NCBI GenBank assembly: GCA_963691835.1
Contig: OY829383.1
Coordinates: 2,108,001-2,172,000 of the forward strand
Source of the DNA: G963691835 sp963691835
GTDB taxonomy: Bacteria; Pseudomonadota; Alphaproteobacteria; Thalassobaculales; Thalassobaculaceae
Direction: 5' to 3'
DNA length: 64,000 nt
In this document: positions 53,809 to 63,458 of the stretch, in pieces
Position numbering within the stretch: position 1 is the stretch's first letter
Layout of the letters: every line of letters begins with the position of its first letter
Notes under the pieces: model-generated
Told to the model about the DNA's origin: nothing
The model's database searches: none
What the model saw: the letters and a program-made list of their open reading frames with translations, nothing else
Made by a program: the position numbers and the translations under genes

Positions 53809-54760
53809 GCAGGAAGTACCGGCAGTCGGGCTCCGTGTCCGAGGTGGTGAAGTTCTCCATCTCGTCCGTGATCTCGACGGTCTCGAAACCGAGATCCTCA
53901 TAGCCGTGAAAGAACCGCTCTCCCAGAGTGTAGGCGTGCTGGGAATGCCACTCGGTCGTGATGTGGGTCTGGATCACCAGCGCGTCGGTAGATGCCATCA
54001 GCCGCCGCAGCACCTCTCTCGGGCGGGGCAGGTGGTCCAGCACCAGATAGAGGCCGATCAGATCGTAGTGGAGGCCCCGCTCCCGTAGATCGTCGACGCT
54101 GAGAACCCGGAGGCCGAACATTGCCCGGGCTAGGGTCCGGCAGCCCATTCCGCTGATGGTGCAGTTGTCCGACCAGCAGATCGGACTGGTGATGTCGATC
54201 AGATCCATCGAAGGGATCTCGCGCAGCGGCGCGAAGGCCGCAAGACCCTCCAAGGGTTGGGACCGGTCCAGCGGAACGCGATGGGTGCGTTTCAGGCTGG
54301 TATCGATCAACGCCTGTAAGCCGGGGAGCCCATCCGATAGTTCGGGTTGATCCAGGAACGGCAGCATTCCGGAGAAGGGGCACTTCACCTCGGCATAGCG
54401 CTCGAGCTTGGGAAGATGGGCCGCGATCCGGTCCTGGTTGCGCCGTGCGGCCACCCGCATACCGGCCCGGTCCTGATGGGTCAACGACCAGGTCAGCCGG
54501 GTCCATCCGGACAGATGCTGTCCTTCCACGATGGAGTAGAGCATCCCCGACGTTTCCTCGCTGAGCCAAAGGTCGGGGAACAGGCTGTCGCAGTCTTCGC
54601 ATCGGTTGACGCCCGTCGCCTCGAACCGCTTGGCGTCTTCGTGGGTGAGCAACGCGACAACGCCCCGGCTGTAAACGCTGTGGAGCGCTGGAATGCCGGC
54701 GGGGGAAAACCGGGCGCTGCCGCATGCCGGGCAGCAATTATTGTTGATGAGACCCGTCAT
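53792..54760 (-). CDS. Zinc-ribbon, methyltransferase-like protein with degenerate SAM site
   Basis: 322 residues. The N-terminus has two Cys pairs, CCPACGS near 10 and RCEDCDSLFPDLW near 54, as in the zinc-ribbon of C-methyltransferase-type proteins. The C-terminal part ends like a class I methyltransferase (YDLIGLYLVLDHLPRPREVLRRL, then HITTEWHSQHAYTLGERFFHGYEDLGFE), but the place for the glycine-rich SAM loop reads ITSPICWSDNCTISGMG and lacks GxGxG. It may be a non-catalytic or differently bound relative. The start at 54760 lies 22 bases after the ketopantoate-reductase-like gene. Confidence 0.6.
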   Translation of the reverse strand: MTGLINNNCCPACGSARFSPAGIPALHSVYSRGVVALLTHEDAKRFEATGVNRCEDCDSLFPDLWLSEETSGMLYSIVEGQHLSGWTRLTWSLTHQDRAGMRVAARRNQDRIAAHLPKLERYAEVKCPFSGMLPFLDQPELSDGLPGLQALIDTSLKRTHRVPLDRSQPLEGLAAFAPLREIPSMDLIDITSPICWSDNCTISGMGCRTLARAMFGLRVLSVDDLRERGLHYDLIGLYLVLDHLPRPREVLRRLMASTDALVIQTHITTEWHSQHAYTLGERFFHGYEDLGFETVEITDEMENFTTSDTEPDCRYFLLRRQV

Positions 54761-54782
54761 GGGCGGCGGTGTCCCGGCACCC

Positions 54783-55703
54783 TCATCCGAAGCCGCTTTC
54801 CTTGGCCCGGACCAGGGACGAGATGGTGCTATTGACCGGTGTGGGTATCCCAACCTTGGCGCCTTCGACGGGAACCGCGCCGTTTATCGCGTCGATCTCG
54901 GACCGGCGGCCCGCCATGTGATCAAGCAGCATGGACGGCCGGGCGCCGGGGATTTTAGAGCCGAAGTCGCGGACATAGGTATCGACGTCCTCAAAGCCGA
55001 GAGCGACCCCCTTGGCCCGGGCGACGGCGTCCGCTTCCCGCGCGCAGCCCAGTGCCACCGACCAGGCGTCGGGATGGTCCATAACCGCGCCGACCGTCAG
55101 CCCGGTGACCGCGCAGGGCGCGCTGAACGTGCAGTTGCAGATGAACTTCTCCCAGATGAGCTGGTCGATGTCCGCGTAGCCCTTAGCCGTGAACCCGGCC
55201 CCTTCCCAGACCTCAACGACCTTGGCAAGCCGGTCGGTCTCGCCGCCTGTCATCTCGCCGATCCGGACCAGCTCCATCCCATTGTGGTGGGCGTGTCCTG
55301 GTCCTTTCATCGACGCGCCGAACCCGCCGACTACCCCAATCATCACCTGTGTAGTATCGATCGACTGGGCAATCCGGTCTGCCGCGCCCAGGCCGTTCTG
55401 AATGGTCAGGATGACGGAGTCCGGGCCCGCGATCGACGCCGCTGACCTGGCGGCCGCTTCCACGCCGCTTGCCTTTGTCGCGACAATGATCAGATCCGCC
55501 TGGCCCACATCTCCGGCGTCGGTCGTCGCATTGATCGGCACTGTTCTGTCGCCGCTCGCACCCTCGACGCGCAGCCCGCGCTCCCGGATTGCGGATACAT
55601 GGTCCGCCCAGGTGTCGATGGCCCAGACATCATGTCCGGCGTCCCCCAGAAGGGCGGCGTAGATGGACCCCATCGCCCCGCACCCGATGATCGCGATCTT
55701 CAT
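54783..55703 (-). CDS. 2-dehydropantoate 2-reductase family protein (PanE/ApbA-like)
   Basis: NADPH-dependent reductase of 306 residues: nucleotide loop MKIAIIGCGAMGSIYAALLG (1-20), IIVATKASGVEAAA, ILTIQNGLGAADRI near 93 and WEKFICNCTFSAPCAVTG with the catalytic Lys near 167. It could supply pantoate, but many alphaproteobacterial paralogues act on other 2-keto acids. The ATG at 55703 is chosen since the Rossmann loop then starts at residue 2. Confidence 0.85.
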   Translation of the reverse strand: MKIAIIGCGAMGSIYAALLGDAGHDVWAIDTWADHVSAIRERGLRVEGASGDRTVPINATTDAGDVGQADLIIVATKASGVEAAARSAASIAGPDSVILTIQNGLGAADRIAQSIDTTQVMIGVVGGFGASMKGPGHAHHNGMELVRIGEMTGGETDRLAKVVEVWEGAGFTAKGYADIDQLIWEKFICNCTFSAPCAVTGLTVGAVMDHPDAWSVALGCAREADAVARAKGVALGFEDVDTYVRDFGSKIPGARPSMLLDHMAGRRSEIDAINGAVPVEGAKVGIPTPVNSTISSLVRAKESGFG

Positions 55704-55841
55704 GTCTCTGTGTCCTAAATCACTCGAATCGGCAGCTTTATCGACAACCGACCGCGCCGCGGTCATGGTGTCGATCGGGCGGCGACCTTAGCACCTCGTG
55801 CCGCGACGTCGAGTCCGTGCCTGGACGGAGAGGGGGAGAGA

Positions 55842-56675
55842 ATGACGACCATTGCGGACCTTATCGAGCGGCGCTTCGGCCTTGAGACGCAGGATGGGGC
55901 CGACATGCCGGCCGAAGGGGAACTCGCTTCGATCCTCTCCCACCGCTCCCACCGGCGTTTGACGGATAAGCCGGTCCCCGACGATCTGTTGAGAGTCCTG
56001 CTCGCAGCCGCCTTTTCGGCGCCGGCAAAGTCCGACCTTCAGCAGTCAGGCGTGGTGGTTGTCCGGGACCCTGCGAAGAGGAAGGTCATTGCCGACTTGA
56101 TCCCGTCCATGGATTGGTTGCGGACATGCCCGGTCTTCATGGTGTTCCTGGGCGACAATCGGCGCATCCGGCGGATCTGCGAGATGCGGGGCAAGCCGTT
56201 CGGCAACGACCACATGGATTCGGTGCTTAACGCGGCCGTGGATGCGGGTCTGGTCTTGATGAACTTCGTTCGCGCGGCCGAAGCTGTCGGGCTTGGCTGC
56301 TGCCCGATCTCGGTGGTGCGCAATCACATCGAAGAAGTCTCGGAGCTTCTCGAGTTGCCGGACCATGTCTTTCCGGTTGCTGGCATGTCGGTGGGCTGGC
56401 CCGCGGTCGAAGGGCATATCAGTCTGCGCCTGCCGCCCTCGATCAACGTACACACGGACCGGTATGACGACGCGTCCTTGCCCAACGAACTTGAGGCGTA
56501 TGACCGCCGCCGTGACGCCCGGTACTCGATCCCCGCCGAGAAGCAGAGGCAGACTGATACGTTCGGCGTGGCAAATTTCTACGGGTGGTCCGAGGACAAG
56601 GCCCGTCAGGTTTCCCAGCCGGAGCGGACCCAGCTTGCCACCTTCCTAAAGTCGAGGGGTTTCAAACTCGAATAG
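55842..56675 (+). CDS. Nitroreductase family flavoprotein
   Basis: FMN-dependent NAD(P)H reductase of 277 residues, NfsA/FRP-like: ILSHRSHRRLTDKPVPDDLL near 31 (FMN phosphate), AFSAPAKSDLQQ, VLNAAVDAGLVLMNFVRAAEAVGLGCCPISVVRN near 128 and VAGMSVGWP near 181. Natural substrate unknown (quinones, nitro compounds or flavin). GAGAGA precedes the start. Convergent with the SOUL gene, six bases apart. Confidence 0.87.
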   Translation: MTTIADLIERRFGLETQDGADMPAEGELASILSHRSHRRLTDKPVPDDLLRVLLAAAFSAPAKSDLQQSGVVVVRDPAKRKVIADLIPSMDWLRTCPVFMVFLGDNRRIRRICEMRGKPFGNDHMDSVLNAAVDAGLVLMNFVRAAEAVGLGCCPISVVRNHIEEVSELLELPDHVFPVAGMSVGWPAVEGHISLRLPPSINVHTDRYDDASLPNELEAYDRRRDARYSIPAEKQRQTDTFGVANFYGWSEDKARQVSQPERTQLATFLKSRGFKLE

Positions 56676-56681
56676 GTCGGC

Positions 56682-57320
56682 TCAGGGTGCCTCTATCTCG
56701 AACAGGACCTCATTCCGCCGGAGGAAACCCGGTGTGAATGGGTCGTTGTAGTAAGCGAAGGCCGGCGGACCAAGCGGCGTCAGCCCCCTCGTTTCCATCC
56801 AAACCCACAATGCATCTGTCCGCTCCGCGAGCAGCTCATTCGTGGTCACGCCGGAGAACCGGATGGCAACCCATCGTGTGGGCGGTACAGTTTGGAGGCG
56901 AACCGCCGGATCACCCGGGTCAGGCAGATCGTCGCGGCTGTACTGAGACGGCATGACGAACCGGACAGTCCAACGCGCCCCGTCCACGGCACGAGCTCCC
57001 GTAGTGGCGGTCGGCTCGTCTGATTGTCCCGGACTTTGGATAACCGGAGCCGTCATCGCGATTTCGGGGCCTTCCCGGTTCTTCGCAAAGATATAGGCGG
57101 CCAGGGACCGGAACCCTTTCCCAACCGCCTGATAGCGTTCCCCGGAGTGGTTCACCTCGGCGACGACAAGGCTCGGGTAGTCTCGGATCTCAAAATCCCC
57201 GTCCAGAAGAACAGAAGCGTAGGTGGGCTGCTCTACGCTGCTGGTGTACCAGACCCAGCCGCCCAAGGCGGCGACGAAGAGCCCTCCAGCGGCGGCTATG
57301 GTTGTGACGAAAAGTCCCAT
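56682..57320 (-). CDS. SOUL/HBP heme-binding family protein, membrane-anchored
   Basis: 212 residues: one N-terminal hydrophobic helix (about 5-27), then the SOUL fold with YASVLLDGDFEIRDYPSLVVAEV, AYIFAKNREGPEIAMTAPVI, RFVMPSQYSRDDLPDP and a C-terminal AYYNDPFTPGFLRRNEVLFEI. Probably faces the periplasm. Bacterial members may bind tetrapyrroles; no axial ligand can be assigned here. Confidence 0.88.
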   Translation of the reverse strand: MGLFVTTIAAAGGLFVAALGGWVWYTSSVEQPTYASVLLDGDFEIRDYPSLVVAEVNHSGERYQAVGKGFRSLAAYIFAKNREGPEIAMTAPVIQSPGQSDEPTATTGARAVDGARWTVRFVMPSQYSRDDLPDPGDPAVRLQTVPPTRWVAIRFSGVTTNELLAERTDALWVWMETRGLTPLGPPAFAYYNDPFTPGFLRRNEVLFEIEAP

Positions 57321-57431
57321 ACAGGCCTCCAGTCCTAAGGCCTGCGAGGTATCCCGAAGTCCGGATCGATCAAGTCTGGCGCAGCGTGCGGTTGCGCAAA
57401 GGTCTTCACCACAACAATGTAGGCACTAGAA

Positions 57432-57447
57432 ACAATCATCTGATTGT
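57432..57447. other. Short palindrome upstream of the second PAS gene
   Basis: ACAATCA (57432-57438) and TGATTGT (57441-57447) form a seven-base perfect inverted repeat with a two-base centre, 65 bases before the PAS gene start in a 191-base divergent gap. It has operator-like size and symmetry; no regulator can be named. Confidence 0.3.
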
Positions 57448-57511
57448 CTTACCTACCCCGGATACATCGAACCCGACTTGTCTTCGGCGCAGATAGACCT
57501 GAGGAACGACC

Positions 57512-58009
57512 GTGCTCCCGCTAACGACTGAATTGGATCCAAGGCCGATCGTCGATGCGGGCGTTGAGTACTGGGACTCTCTAAAGTTCGAAGGTGACGA
57601 TATTCCGCAGTGGTCGAGTTTCGACCCGTCTCAGATCAGACCCCTGCTCTCTCACATCGTCCTGATGGAAGTCGGCTACGAGCCGTTGGACTTTAAATAC
57701 CGGATCATCGGCGAGACCGTGCTGCTGCACTTTTGGCGCAATTACACGGGTCTTTGGCTCTCGGAGATCGATCATCAGAGTGAGAACAGCATGCTCTATA
57801 GCGTGTTGCAGCAAGCCGTCGTCGAGCGCCAGGCGATTTACGGAAAGACCCCTTACGTCGGGCCGAAGCAGGATTTCCGGCAGAGCCGGGAAGTGGTTCT
57901 GCCGATGGCGGACCCAGAGGGCCGCGTTGTCCGCCTGCTGGTATTCCTGGAGTTCCCACGGAAGTCGATTGAGCCGCCACCCCCGCCGTCGGGCGAGGAC
58001 ATCGGCTAG
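57512..58009 (+). CDS. PAS_5-type domain protein
   Basis: 165 residues, single domain. EYWDSLKFEGDDIPQWSSFDPSQI, LLSHIVLMEVGYEPLDFKYRIIG and a TGLWLSEID segment follow the PAS_5 pattern seen in the 28929 gene, with a Pro-rich C-terminus (EPPPPPSGE). No output domain. It may sense or scaffold; function unknown. The start shown is a GTG at 57512 after TGAGGA; a TTG or internal start cannot be excluded. Confidence 0.7.
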   Translation: MLPLTTELDPRPIVDAGVEYWDSLKFEGDDIPQWSSFDPSQIRPLLSHIVLMEVGYEPLDFKYRIIGETVLLHFWRNYTGLWLSEIDHQSENSMLYSVLQQAVVERQAIYGKTPYVGPKQDFRQSREVVLPMADPEGRVVRLLVFLEFPRKSIEPPPPPSGEDIG

Positions 58010-58126
58010 CCACAGCTTGACCTGGATTGGACCCCTTGCCGGTTCCGGTCGGCGGCGGACTTGCGCCGATAGGGTCCGGTCTGCAATATCGCCGCCTTTG
58101 TGACCGATCGACGACGGAACGCCGCA

Positions 58127-59353
58127 ATGGGCATCGAAACACCGCGCAACACCCTCCGGGCCGGACCTGACGAGAACGGGCATTTTGGAATCTTCGGGGG
58201 CCGCTATGTCGCCGAAACCCTGATGCCGCTGATCCTCGACCTGGAGGCCGCCTACGATGCGGCGAAAGCGGATCCCGCGTTCGCCTCCGAGATGGAGTAC
58301 TACCGCAAGCACTATATCGGCCGCCCGAGCCCGCTGTGGCATGCGGCGCGGTTGGGCGATCATTTCGGCGGGGCGCGGATCTACTTCAAGCGCGATGAGC
58401 TGAACCATACCGGCGCACACAAGGTGAACAACGTCATCGGACAGGCTCTGGTCGCCAAGCGCATGGGCAAGACCAAGATCATTGCGGAGACCGGTGCCGG
58501 TCAGCACGGCGTCGCCACGGCGACCGCATGTGCTCTTTTTGGCATGGAGTGCGAAGTCTTCATGGGAGCCGAGGACGTGGCCCGGCAGAAACCCAATGTG
58601 GACCGCATGCGGCTCCTGGGCGCGAAGGTTCATTCGGTAACCTCCGGCAGTTCCACCTTGAAGGATGCGATGAATGAGGCTCTGCGGTACTGGGTCGCGA
58701 ACGCGGAGACGCATTTCTACATCATCGGGACAGTTGCCGGACCGCATCCCTATCCGGCCATGGTGCGGGACTTCCAGTCCGTGATCGGTGAGGAAACCAA
58801 GGTCCAGATGATGGAGGCCGAAGGGCGCCTGCCGGATACGTGCGTCGCGTGCATCGGCGGGGGGTCGAATGCGATGGGTCTGTTCCATCCGTTCCTGGAC
58901 GACACCGATGTAGCGTTGATCGGGGTCGAGGCAGCGGGCCACGGCATTGAGACCGGCATGCATGCCGCCTCGCTGACGGGCGGAAACCCGGGCGTTCTCC
59001 ACGGCAACAGGACCTATCTCCTGCAGAACGACGACGGACAGATCACCGAAGCCCACTCCATCTCAGCAGGCCTGGACTATCCCGGCATCGGTCCGGAGCA
59101 TTCATGGCTGCACGAGATCGGCCGGGTGAAGTATGTGTCGGCGACGGACACGGAGGCGCTTGAGGCCTTCGCATTGTGCTCGCGGCTCGAGGGAATCATT
59201 CCCGCGCTGGAGCCGAGTCACGCGCTGTCCTATGTCGCCAAGATCGCGCCGGACCTGCCGAAGGACCATCTGATCGTGATGAACCTTTGTGGCCGAGGCG
59301 ACAAGGACCTCGAAGCGGTGTTGCCGAAACTGGACGACATGGGGCTGCTCTAG
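58127..59353 (+). CDS. trpB: Tryptophan synthase beta chain
   Basis: PLP-dependent condensation of indole with serine. 408 residues, with PLP Lys99 in HTGAHKVNN, GRYVAETLMP near 25, ETGAGQHGVATATACALFGM near 124 and CIGGGSNAMG near 244. The ATG at 58127 is preferred over a GTG at 58100. Followed 153 bases later by trpA; trpF is not in the window. Confidence 0.97.
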   Translation: MGIETPRNTLRAGPDENGHFGIFGGRYVAETLMPLILDLEAAYDAAKADPAFASEMEYYRKHYIGRPSPLWHAARLGDHFGGARIYFKRDELNHTGAHKVNNVIGQALVAKRMGKTKIIAETGAGQHGVATATACALFGMECEVFMGAEDVARQKPNVDRMRLLGAKVHSVTSGSSTLKDAMNEALRYWVANAETHFYIIGTVAGPHPYPAMVRDFQSVIGEETKVQMMEAEGRLPDTCVACIGGGSNAMGLFHPFLDDTDVALIGVEAAGHGIETGMHAASLTGGNPGVLHGNRTYLLQNDDGQITEAHSISAGLDYPGIGPEHSWLHEIGRVKYVSATDTEALEAFALCSRLEGIIPALEPSHALSYVAKIAPDLPKDHLIVMNLCGRGDKDLEAVLPKLDDMGLL

Positions 59354-59506
59354 GGCCTTTGAGGGGAGAGGGGGCCGCGTATTTCTTGCGCGGCTCCGGG
59401 TGCATCGGCATAGTCCGGCGCCTGTCGGCATCGCCGTTTTTGCTGTGCCGATACGAGATAACGAAGAAGCCGGAAGCGCCGCACGGCGCCGGGGGAGTGG
59501 GCCGGG

Positions 59507-60337
59507 ATGGCTGTCGATCGATTGAACGCGACGTTCGCGCGACTGAAGGAAGAGGGACGGTCAGGCCTCGGCGTCTATATCACTGCCGGCGATCCCGACC
59601 TTGAGACGAGCGCGAAGATCCTGGAGGGACTTCCGGGTGTGGGCGTGGATACCATCGAGTTCGGGATGCCGTTCTCGGACCCCATGGCGGACGGTCCGGC
59701 CATTCAGGCGGCGAGCTTGCGGTCCTTGAAGGGCGGGGGCTCTCTGGCGCGCACCCTGGATATGGTTCGGTCATTCCGGAAAAAGAACGACACCACGCCG
59801 ATCGTGCTGATGGGATATTTTAATCCGGTCTACATCTACGGCGTCGACCGGTTCCTCGCGGATGCGCTGGAAGCGGGTGTGGACGGTCTGATCATCGTCG
59901 ACACCCCGCCGGAGCAGGATTACGAGATGGCGGTCCCGGCGATCAAGGCCGGTTTGGGCTTCGTTCACCTCGCCGCCCCAACCACAACCGACGACCGTCT
60001 GCCTGCGGTGCTGAAGAATACGACGGGTTTCCTATATTATGTATCCATTACCGGGATCACCGGCACGAAAGATGTGCCGACGGGACCGGTGAGCGAGGCG
60101 TTGGCGCGGATCCGGAAACACACGGATCTGCCGATTGCGGTGGGCTTCGGCATCAAGACGCCGGAACATGCCAAAGCGATCGCCGGGGTCGCGGACATGG
60201 CGATCGTTGGGTCTGCCGTGGTCTCCGTGATCGCCGATTCGCTGGACGAGAATGGCAGTCCGGCAGCGGATACGGCGGAACGGGTGCTGCGTTTCGTGTC
60301 CACGCTCGCGGACGGTGTACGGGCGGCCCGGTCCTGA
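59507..60337 (+). CDS. trpA: Tryptophan synthase alpha chain
   Basis: Cleaves indoleglycerol phosphate to indole. 276 residues with catalytic Glu51 (IEFGMPFSDPMADGPAIQ) and Asp62, GYFNPVYIYG near 104, and the phosphate loop GFGIKTPEHA near 212. A GGGGGAG stretch precedes the ATG. The trpB-trpA-accD-folC order is typical of Alphaproteobacteria. Confidence 0.97.
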   Translation: MAVDRLNATFARLKEEGRSGLGVYITAGDPDLETSAKILEGLPGVGVDTIEFGMPFSDPMADGPAIQAASLRSLKGGGSLARTLDMVRSFRKKNDTTPIVLMGYFNPVYIYGVDRFLADALEAGVDGLIIVDTPPEQDYEMAVPAIKAGLGFVHLAAPTTTDDRLPAVLKNTTGFLYYVSITGITGTKDVPTGPVSEALARIRKHTDLPIAVGFGIKTPEHAKAIAGVADMAIVGSAVVSVIADSLDENGSPAADTAERVLRFVSTLADGVRAARS

Positions 60338-60404
60338 CCGGGGTTGGCCGCCACGGATACTGCGGGTTTCATATCGCTTCCGAAACGGAGGCATGGAGGG
60401 CCGG

Positions 60405-61355
60405 ATGAACTGGATCACCAACTCGGTGCTGCCCAAGATCAAGGCGCTGGTGCAGCCGCGTGAGGTTCCCGATAATTTCTGGACCAAGTGCCCGCGCTGC
60501 GGGGAGATGGTCTTTCATCGTCAGTTGGCTGAGACGGACCAAGTCTGCCCCCACTGTGACCATCATTTGCAGCTTGGCGTCAGCGAGCGCTTGGCGATGT
60601 TGTTCGATCAGGGTCAATCGACGCGGATCGAGTTGCCGGACGGCTTGGATGATCCGCTTAAGTTCCGGGACAAGAAGCGTTATACGGACCGGCTCCGCGA
60701 TGCGCGCGGCAAATCCGGCGCCCAGGACGCCTTGGTCGTCGCACATGGCAAGATGGGGGGCATGCCGGTCGTGGCGGCCCTTTTCAATTTCTCGTTCATG
60801 GGCGGGTCCATGGGGACAGCCGTCGGCGACGCGCTCCTGCGGGCCGCGGAACTTGCGAAAGCCCAGCAGGCGGCCCTGATCGTGTTTCCGTCCTCCGGCG
60901 GCGCGCGGATGCAGGAAGGCATCCTGTCGCTGATGCAAATGCCCCGGACGATCATTGCGGCCGAGACCGTGAAGGAAGCCGGGCTGCCCTTCATTGTGGT
61001 GTTCACGAACCCGACCACGGGCGGCGTCACGGCATCTTTCGCCATGTTGGGCGACATTCACATGGCGGAACCGGGCGCCATCATCGGCTTTGCGGGCCAA
61101 CGGGTCATTCAGGAAACCATCCGCGAACAGCTTCCCGAGGGCTTTCAACGCTCCGAGTATCTTCTGGAGCACGGCATGGTCGATATGGTCGTTCACCGGC
61201 GGGAACTTCGGTCCACGCTCATCCAGACGCTCGACCTGCTGACAAGGCCGCGGATGCCGGCAGATGTGGTGGCTTTGCCCCGCCCGGACTTGGATATTCC
61301 GACGCCTGGTTCCGCACCTACCGGTACAGCGCCGTCGGCTGCCGACCCGGCATAG
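60405..61355 (+). CDS. accD: Acetyl-CoA carboxylase carboxyltransferase subunit beta
   Basis: Transfers carboxyl from carboxybiotin to acetyl-CoA together with AccA. 316 residues: zinc ribbon with Cys29, Cys32, Cys48 and Cys51, then the crotonase-like domain with FMGGSMGTAVGDALLRA, SSGGARMQEGILSLMQM and GEPGAIIGFAGQRVI-type AEPGAIIGFAGQRVIQ. The ATG at 60405 (GGAGGG just upstream) is used; the open frame extends back into trpA without homology. Confidence 0.96.
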   Translation: MNWITNSVLPKIKALVQPREVPDNFWTKCPRCGEMVFHRQLAETDQVCPHCDHHLQLGVSERLAMLFDQGQSTRIELPDGLDDPLKFRDKKRYTDRLRDARGKSGAQDALVVAHGKMGGMPVVAALFNFSFMGGSMGTAVGDALLRAAELAKAQQAALIVFPSSGGARMQEGILSLMQMPRTIIAAETVKEAGLPFIVVFTNPTTGGVTASFAMLGDIHMAEPGAIIGFAGQRVIQETIREQLPEGFQRSEYLLEHGMVDMVVHRRELRSTLIQTLDLLTRPRMPADVVALPRPDLDIPTPGSAPTGTAPSAADPA

Positions 61356-61376
61356 GCCAAGGGACATACTGTCGTC

Positions 61377-62702
61377 ATGACGGAAAGCGGCCCTGGTGGG
61401 CTCGGGGTGCGGGATCCCGATCCGATACTTGAGCGGCTTTCGGCCCTGCATCCGAAGGCGATTGATCTGTCGCTGGACCGCCTGCTGGACCTGCTCGCGC
61501 GGCTGGGCAATCCGCATCTGACCCTGCCGCCGGTCATCCATGTCGCCGGGACCAATGGCAAGGGCTCAACGATCGCCTATCTCCGGGCCATGTACGAGGC
61601 GGCGGGATACCGGGTCCACGTCTACACGTCACCGCATCTGGTCCGCTTCAACGAGCGTATCCGGTTGGCTGGAACGCTGATCGACGATGCCATGCTCAGC
61701 GACATCCTCGAAGAGGCTGAGGTGGCCAACGACGGGGCGCCGATCACGCTTTTCGAGATCACCACGGCGGCGGCGTTCCTCGCGTTTTCAAGGGTTCCCG
61801 CGGATCTCCTGTTGCTTGAGGTCGGGCTTGGCGGCCGGCTCGACACGACCAACGTCATCGGGCCGCCGGTTGCCACCCTGATCACCCCCGTCGCCATGGA
61901 TCATCAGGGTTTCCTCGGCGACACGCTGGCCAAGATTGCTTTTGAGAAGGCCGGTATCCTGAAGCCTGGCGTGCCTGCCATCGTCGCCCAACAAGCACCG
62001 GAGGCGGAGACGGTGATCCGTGCCCAAGCGGCCACGGTTGGCGCGCCACTCTTGATGGGAGGCGCGGATTGGACCTGGACGAGCCGTCCGGACGGGCTCT
62101 CCATTGATCTGGACGGGGCGACCTACGAGCTGCCCGTTCCGGGGCTCCCCGGAATGCACCAGAAGGGCAACGCGGCTCAAGCAGCAGTCGCGGTTTTGCG
62201 CGCGCGGGAAACGCTGCCGGTCTCGGACGCGGCCATTGCAAAGGGCGTTGCTGCCGCGGCATGGCCCGCCCGGATGCAGCGCCTGAACAAGGGCCCGCTC
62301 GTCGACCGCGCGGGTGCCGATACGTCCGTATGGCTCGACGGCGGGCACAACGCCCACGCGGCAGCGGCCATTGCGGCCATGCTCGGCGACTGGCGGGCTG
62401 ACCGGCCGGACACCCGGGTCGCGGTGATTTTCGGCACGCTGAACAACCGTCCACCCCGGGAGTATCTCGCGCTTTTGGCGCCGCACATCGACCGGATTGC
62501 CGCCATCGCAATTCCCGACGAGAAGAACGCGTGGACGGCCGACGAAATCGTAGCGCGGTCCGAGGGTCTTGGCATACCGGTCCTGGCATGTGCTGACTTG
62601 GATGAGGCTATGGCGGTGAGCGTATCCGATCCGGCGCCGACCCATCTCCTCATCTGCGGCTCGCTCTATCTGGCGGGTGTGGTCCTCGCGAGAAACGGCT
62701 GA
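61377..62702 (+). CDS. folC: Dihydrofolate synthase/folylpolyglutamate synthase
   Basis: Adds glutamate to dihydropteroate and to folates. 441 residues of the Mur-ligase type: P-loop HVAGTNGKGST (55-65), TSPHLVRFNERI near 83, LLLEVGLGGRLDTTN near 141, and a C-terminal glutamate ligase domain with WLDGGHNAHAA. It lies 21 bases after accD. Confidence 0.95.
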   Translation: MTESGPGGLGVRDPDPILERLSALHPKAIDLSLDRLLDLLARLGNPHLTLPPVIHVAGTNGKGSTIAYLRAMYEAAGYRVHVYTSPHLVRFNERIRLAGTLIDDAMLSDILEEAEVANDGAPITLFEITTAAAFLAFSRVPADLLLLEVGLGGRLDTTNVIGPPVATLITPVAMDHQGFLGDTLAKIAFEKAGILKPGVPAIVAQQAPEAETVIRAQAATVGAPLLMGGADWTWTSRPDGLSIDLDGATYELPVPGLPGMHQKGNAAQAAVAVLRARETLPVSDAAIAKGVAAAAWPARMQRLNKGPLVDRAGADTSVWLDGGHNAHAAAAIAAMLGDWRADRPDTRVAVIFGTLNNRPPREYLALLAPHIDRIAAIAIPDEKNAWTADEIVARSEGLGIPVLACADLDEAMAVSVSDPAPTHLLICGSLYLAGVVLARNG

Positions 62703-62704
62703 GG

Positions 62705-63343
62705 TCAGCTTGACGTGCCCAGATCTCCGAGCGCGATCCGGACCGGCGCGAAGCTCCGCCGGTGGTGGGGTGTGACGCCGAGCCGCGCCAGGGCCTTCCG
62801 GTGTTCCGCGGTTCCGTAACCCGCGTTCCGCTCCCACCCGTAGCCTGGATACTCGGTTGCCAACCGCACCATCTCCTGGTCCCGGTCGACCTTGGCCAGG
62901 ATTGACGCAGCCGCGATGCTGAGGGACCGGCCGTCCCCGCCGACGACGGCCTGCTCCGGGAAGCCGCTGCCGGGGCACCGGTTTCCGTCGATGAGGACGA
63001 GACCGGGCGTTCGCTCCATTTGTTCCGATAGCGAGACAATCGCGCGCCGCATGGCGAGATGGCTCGCTTCCAGAATGTTGAGCGCGTCGATCTCCTCCAC
63101 CGACGCCCAGGCGACCGCAAACGCAACATGGGCGGCGAGGCTCTTTGCAAGCGCTGTGCGCCGGTTCGCCGTGAGGCGTTTCGAGTCGTCGATTTCTCCA
63201 AGGAGGTCCGGCGGTAGGCGGTCGGGTTCCAACGCTACGGCCGCGGCGCAGACGGGACCCGCGAACGGGCCACGTCCGACCTCGTCCACCCCGAAGATCA
63301 GGGTATCCAGGCCGGCCGCCGCCTCGAGCGTGTAATCCGCCAT
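62705..63343 (-). CDS. rnhB: Ribonuclease HII
   Basis: Removes ribonucleotides and RNA primers from DNA hybrids. 212 residues: acidic pair in GVDEVGRGPFAGPV (Asp20, Glu21), DSKRLTANRR near 53, LIDGNRCPG near 115 and ASILAKVDRD near 145. Convergent with folC, two bases apart. Confidence 0.96.
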   Translation of the reverse strand: MADYTLEAAAGLDTLIFGVDEVGRGPFAGPVCAAAVALEPDRLPPDLLGEIDDSKRLTANRRTALAKSLAAHVAFAVAWASVEEIDALNILEASHLAMRRAIVSLSEQMERTPGLVLIDGNRCPGSGFPEQAVVGGDGRSLSIAAASILAKVDRDQEMVRLATEYPGYGWERNAGYGTAEHRKALARLGVTPHHRRSFAPVRIALGDLGTSS

Positions 63344-63458
63344 GTCTGGTCCCGGCGAGTCCCCAAGATGAGATTATTGTAACCATGACAATGGTTTGTT
63401 TGACAGACGATAACACTGCCCCAAGGTTGGGAGGAGGTGGATCGATCTGGAGCGTCCC

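Noticed and set aside
61788..63416. 542-codon minus-strand open frame across folC and rnhB
   Set aside because: Shadow frame in another register of rnhB and antisense to folC.
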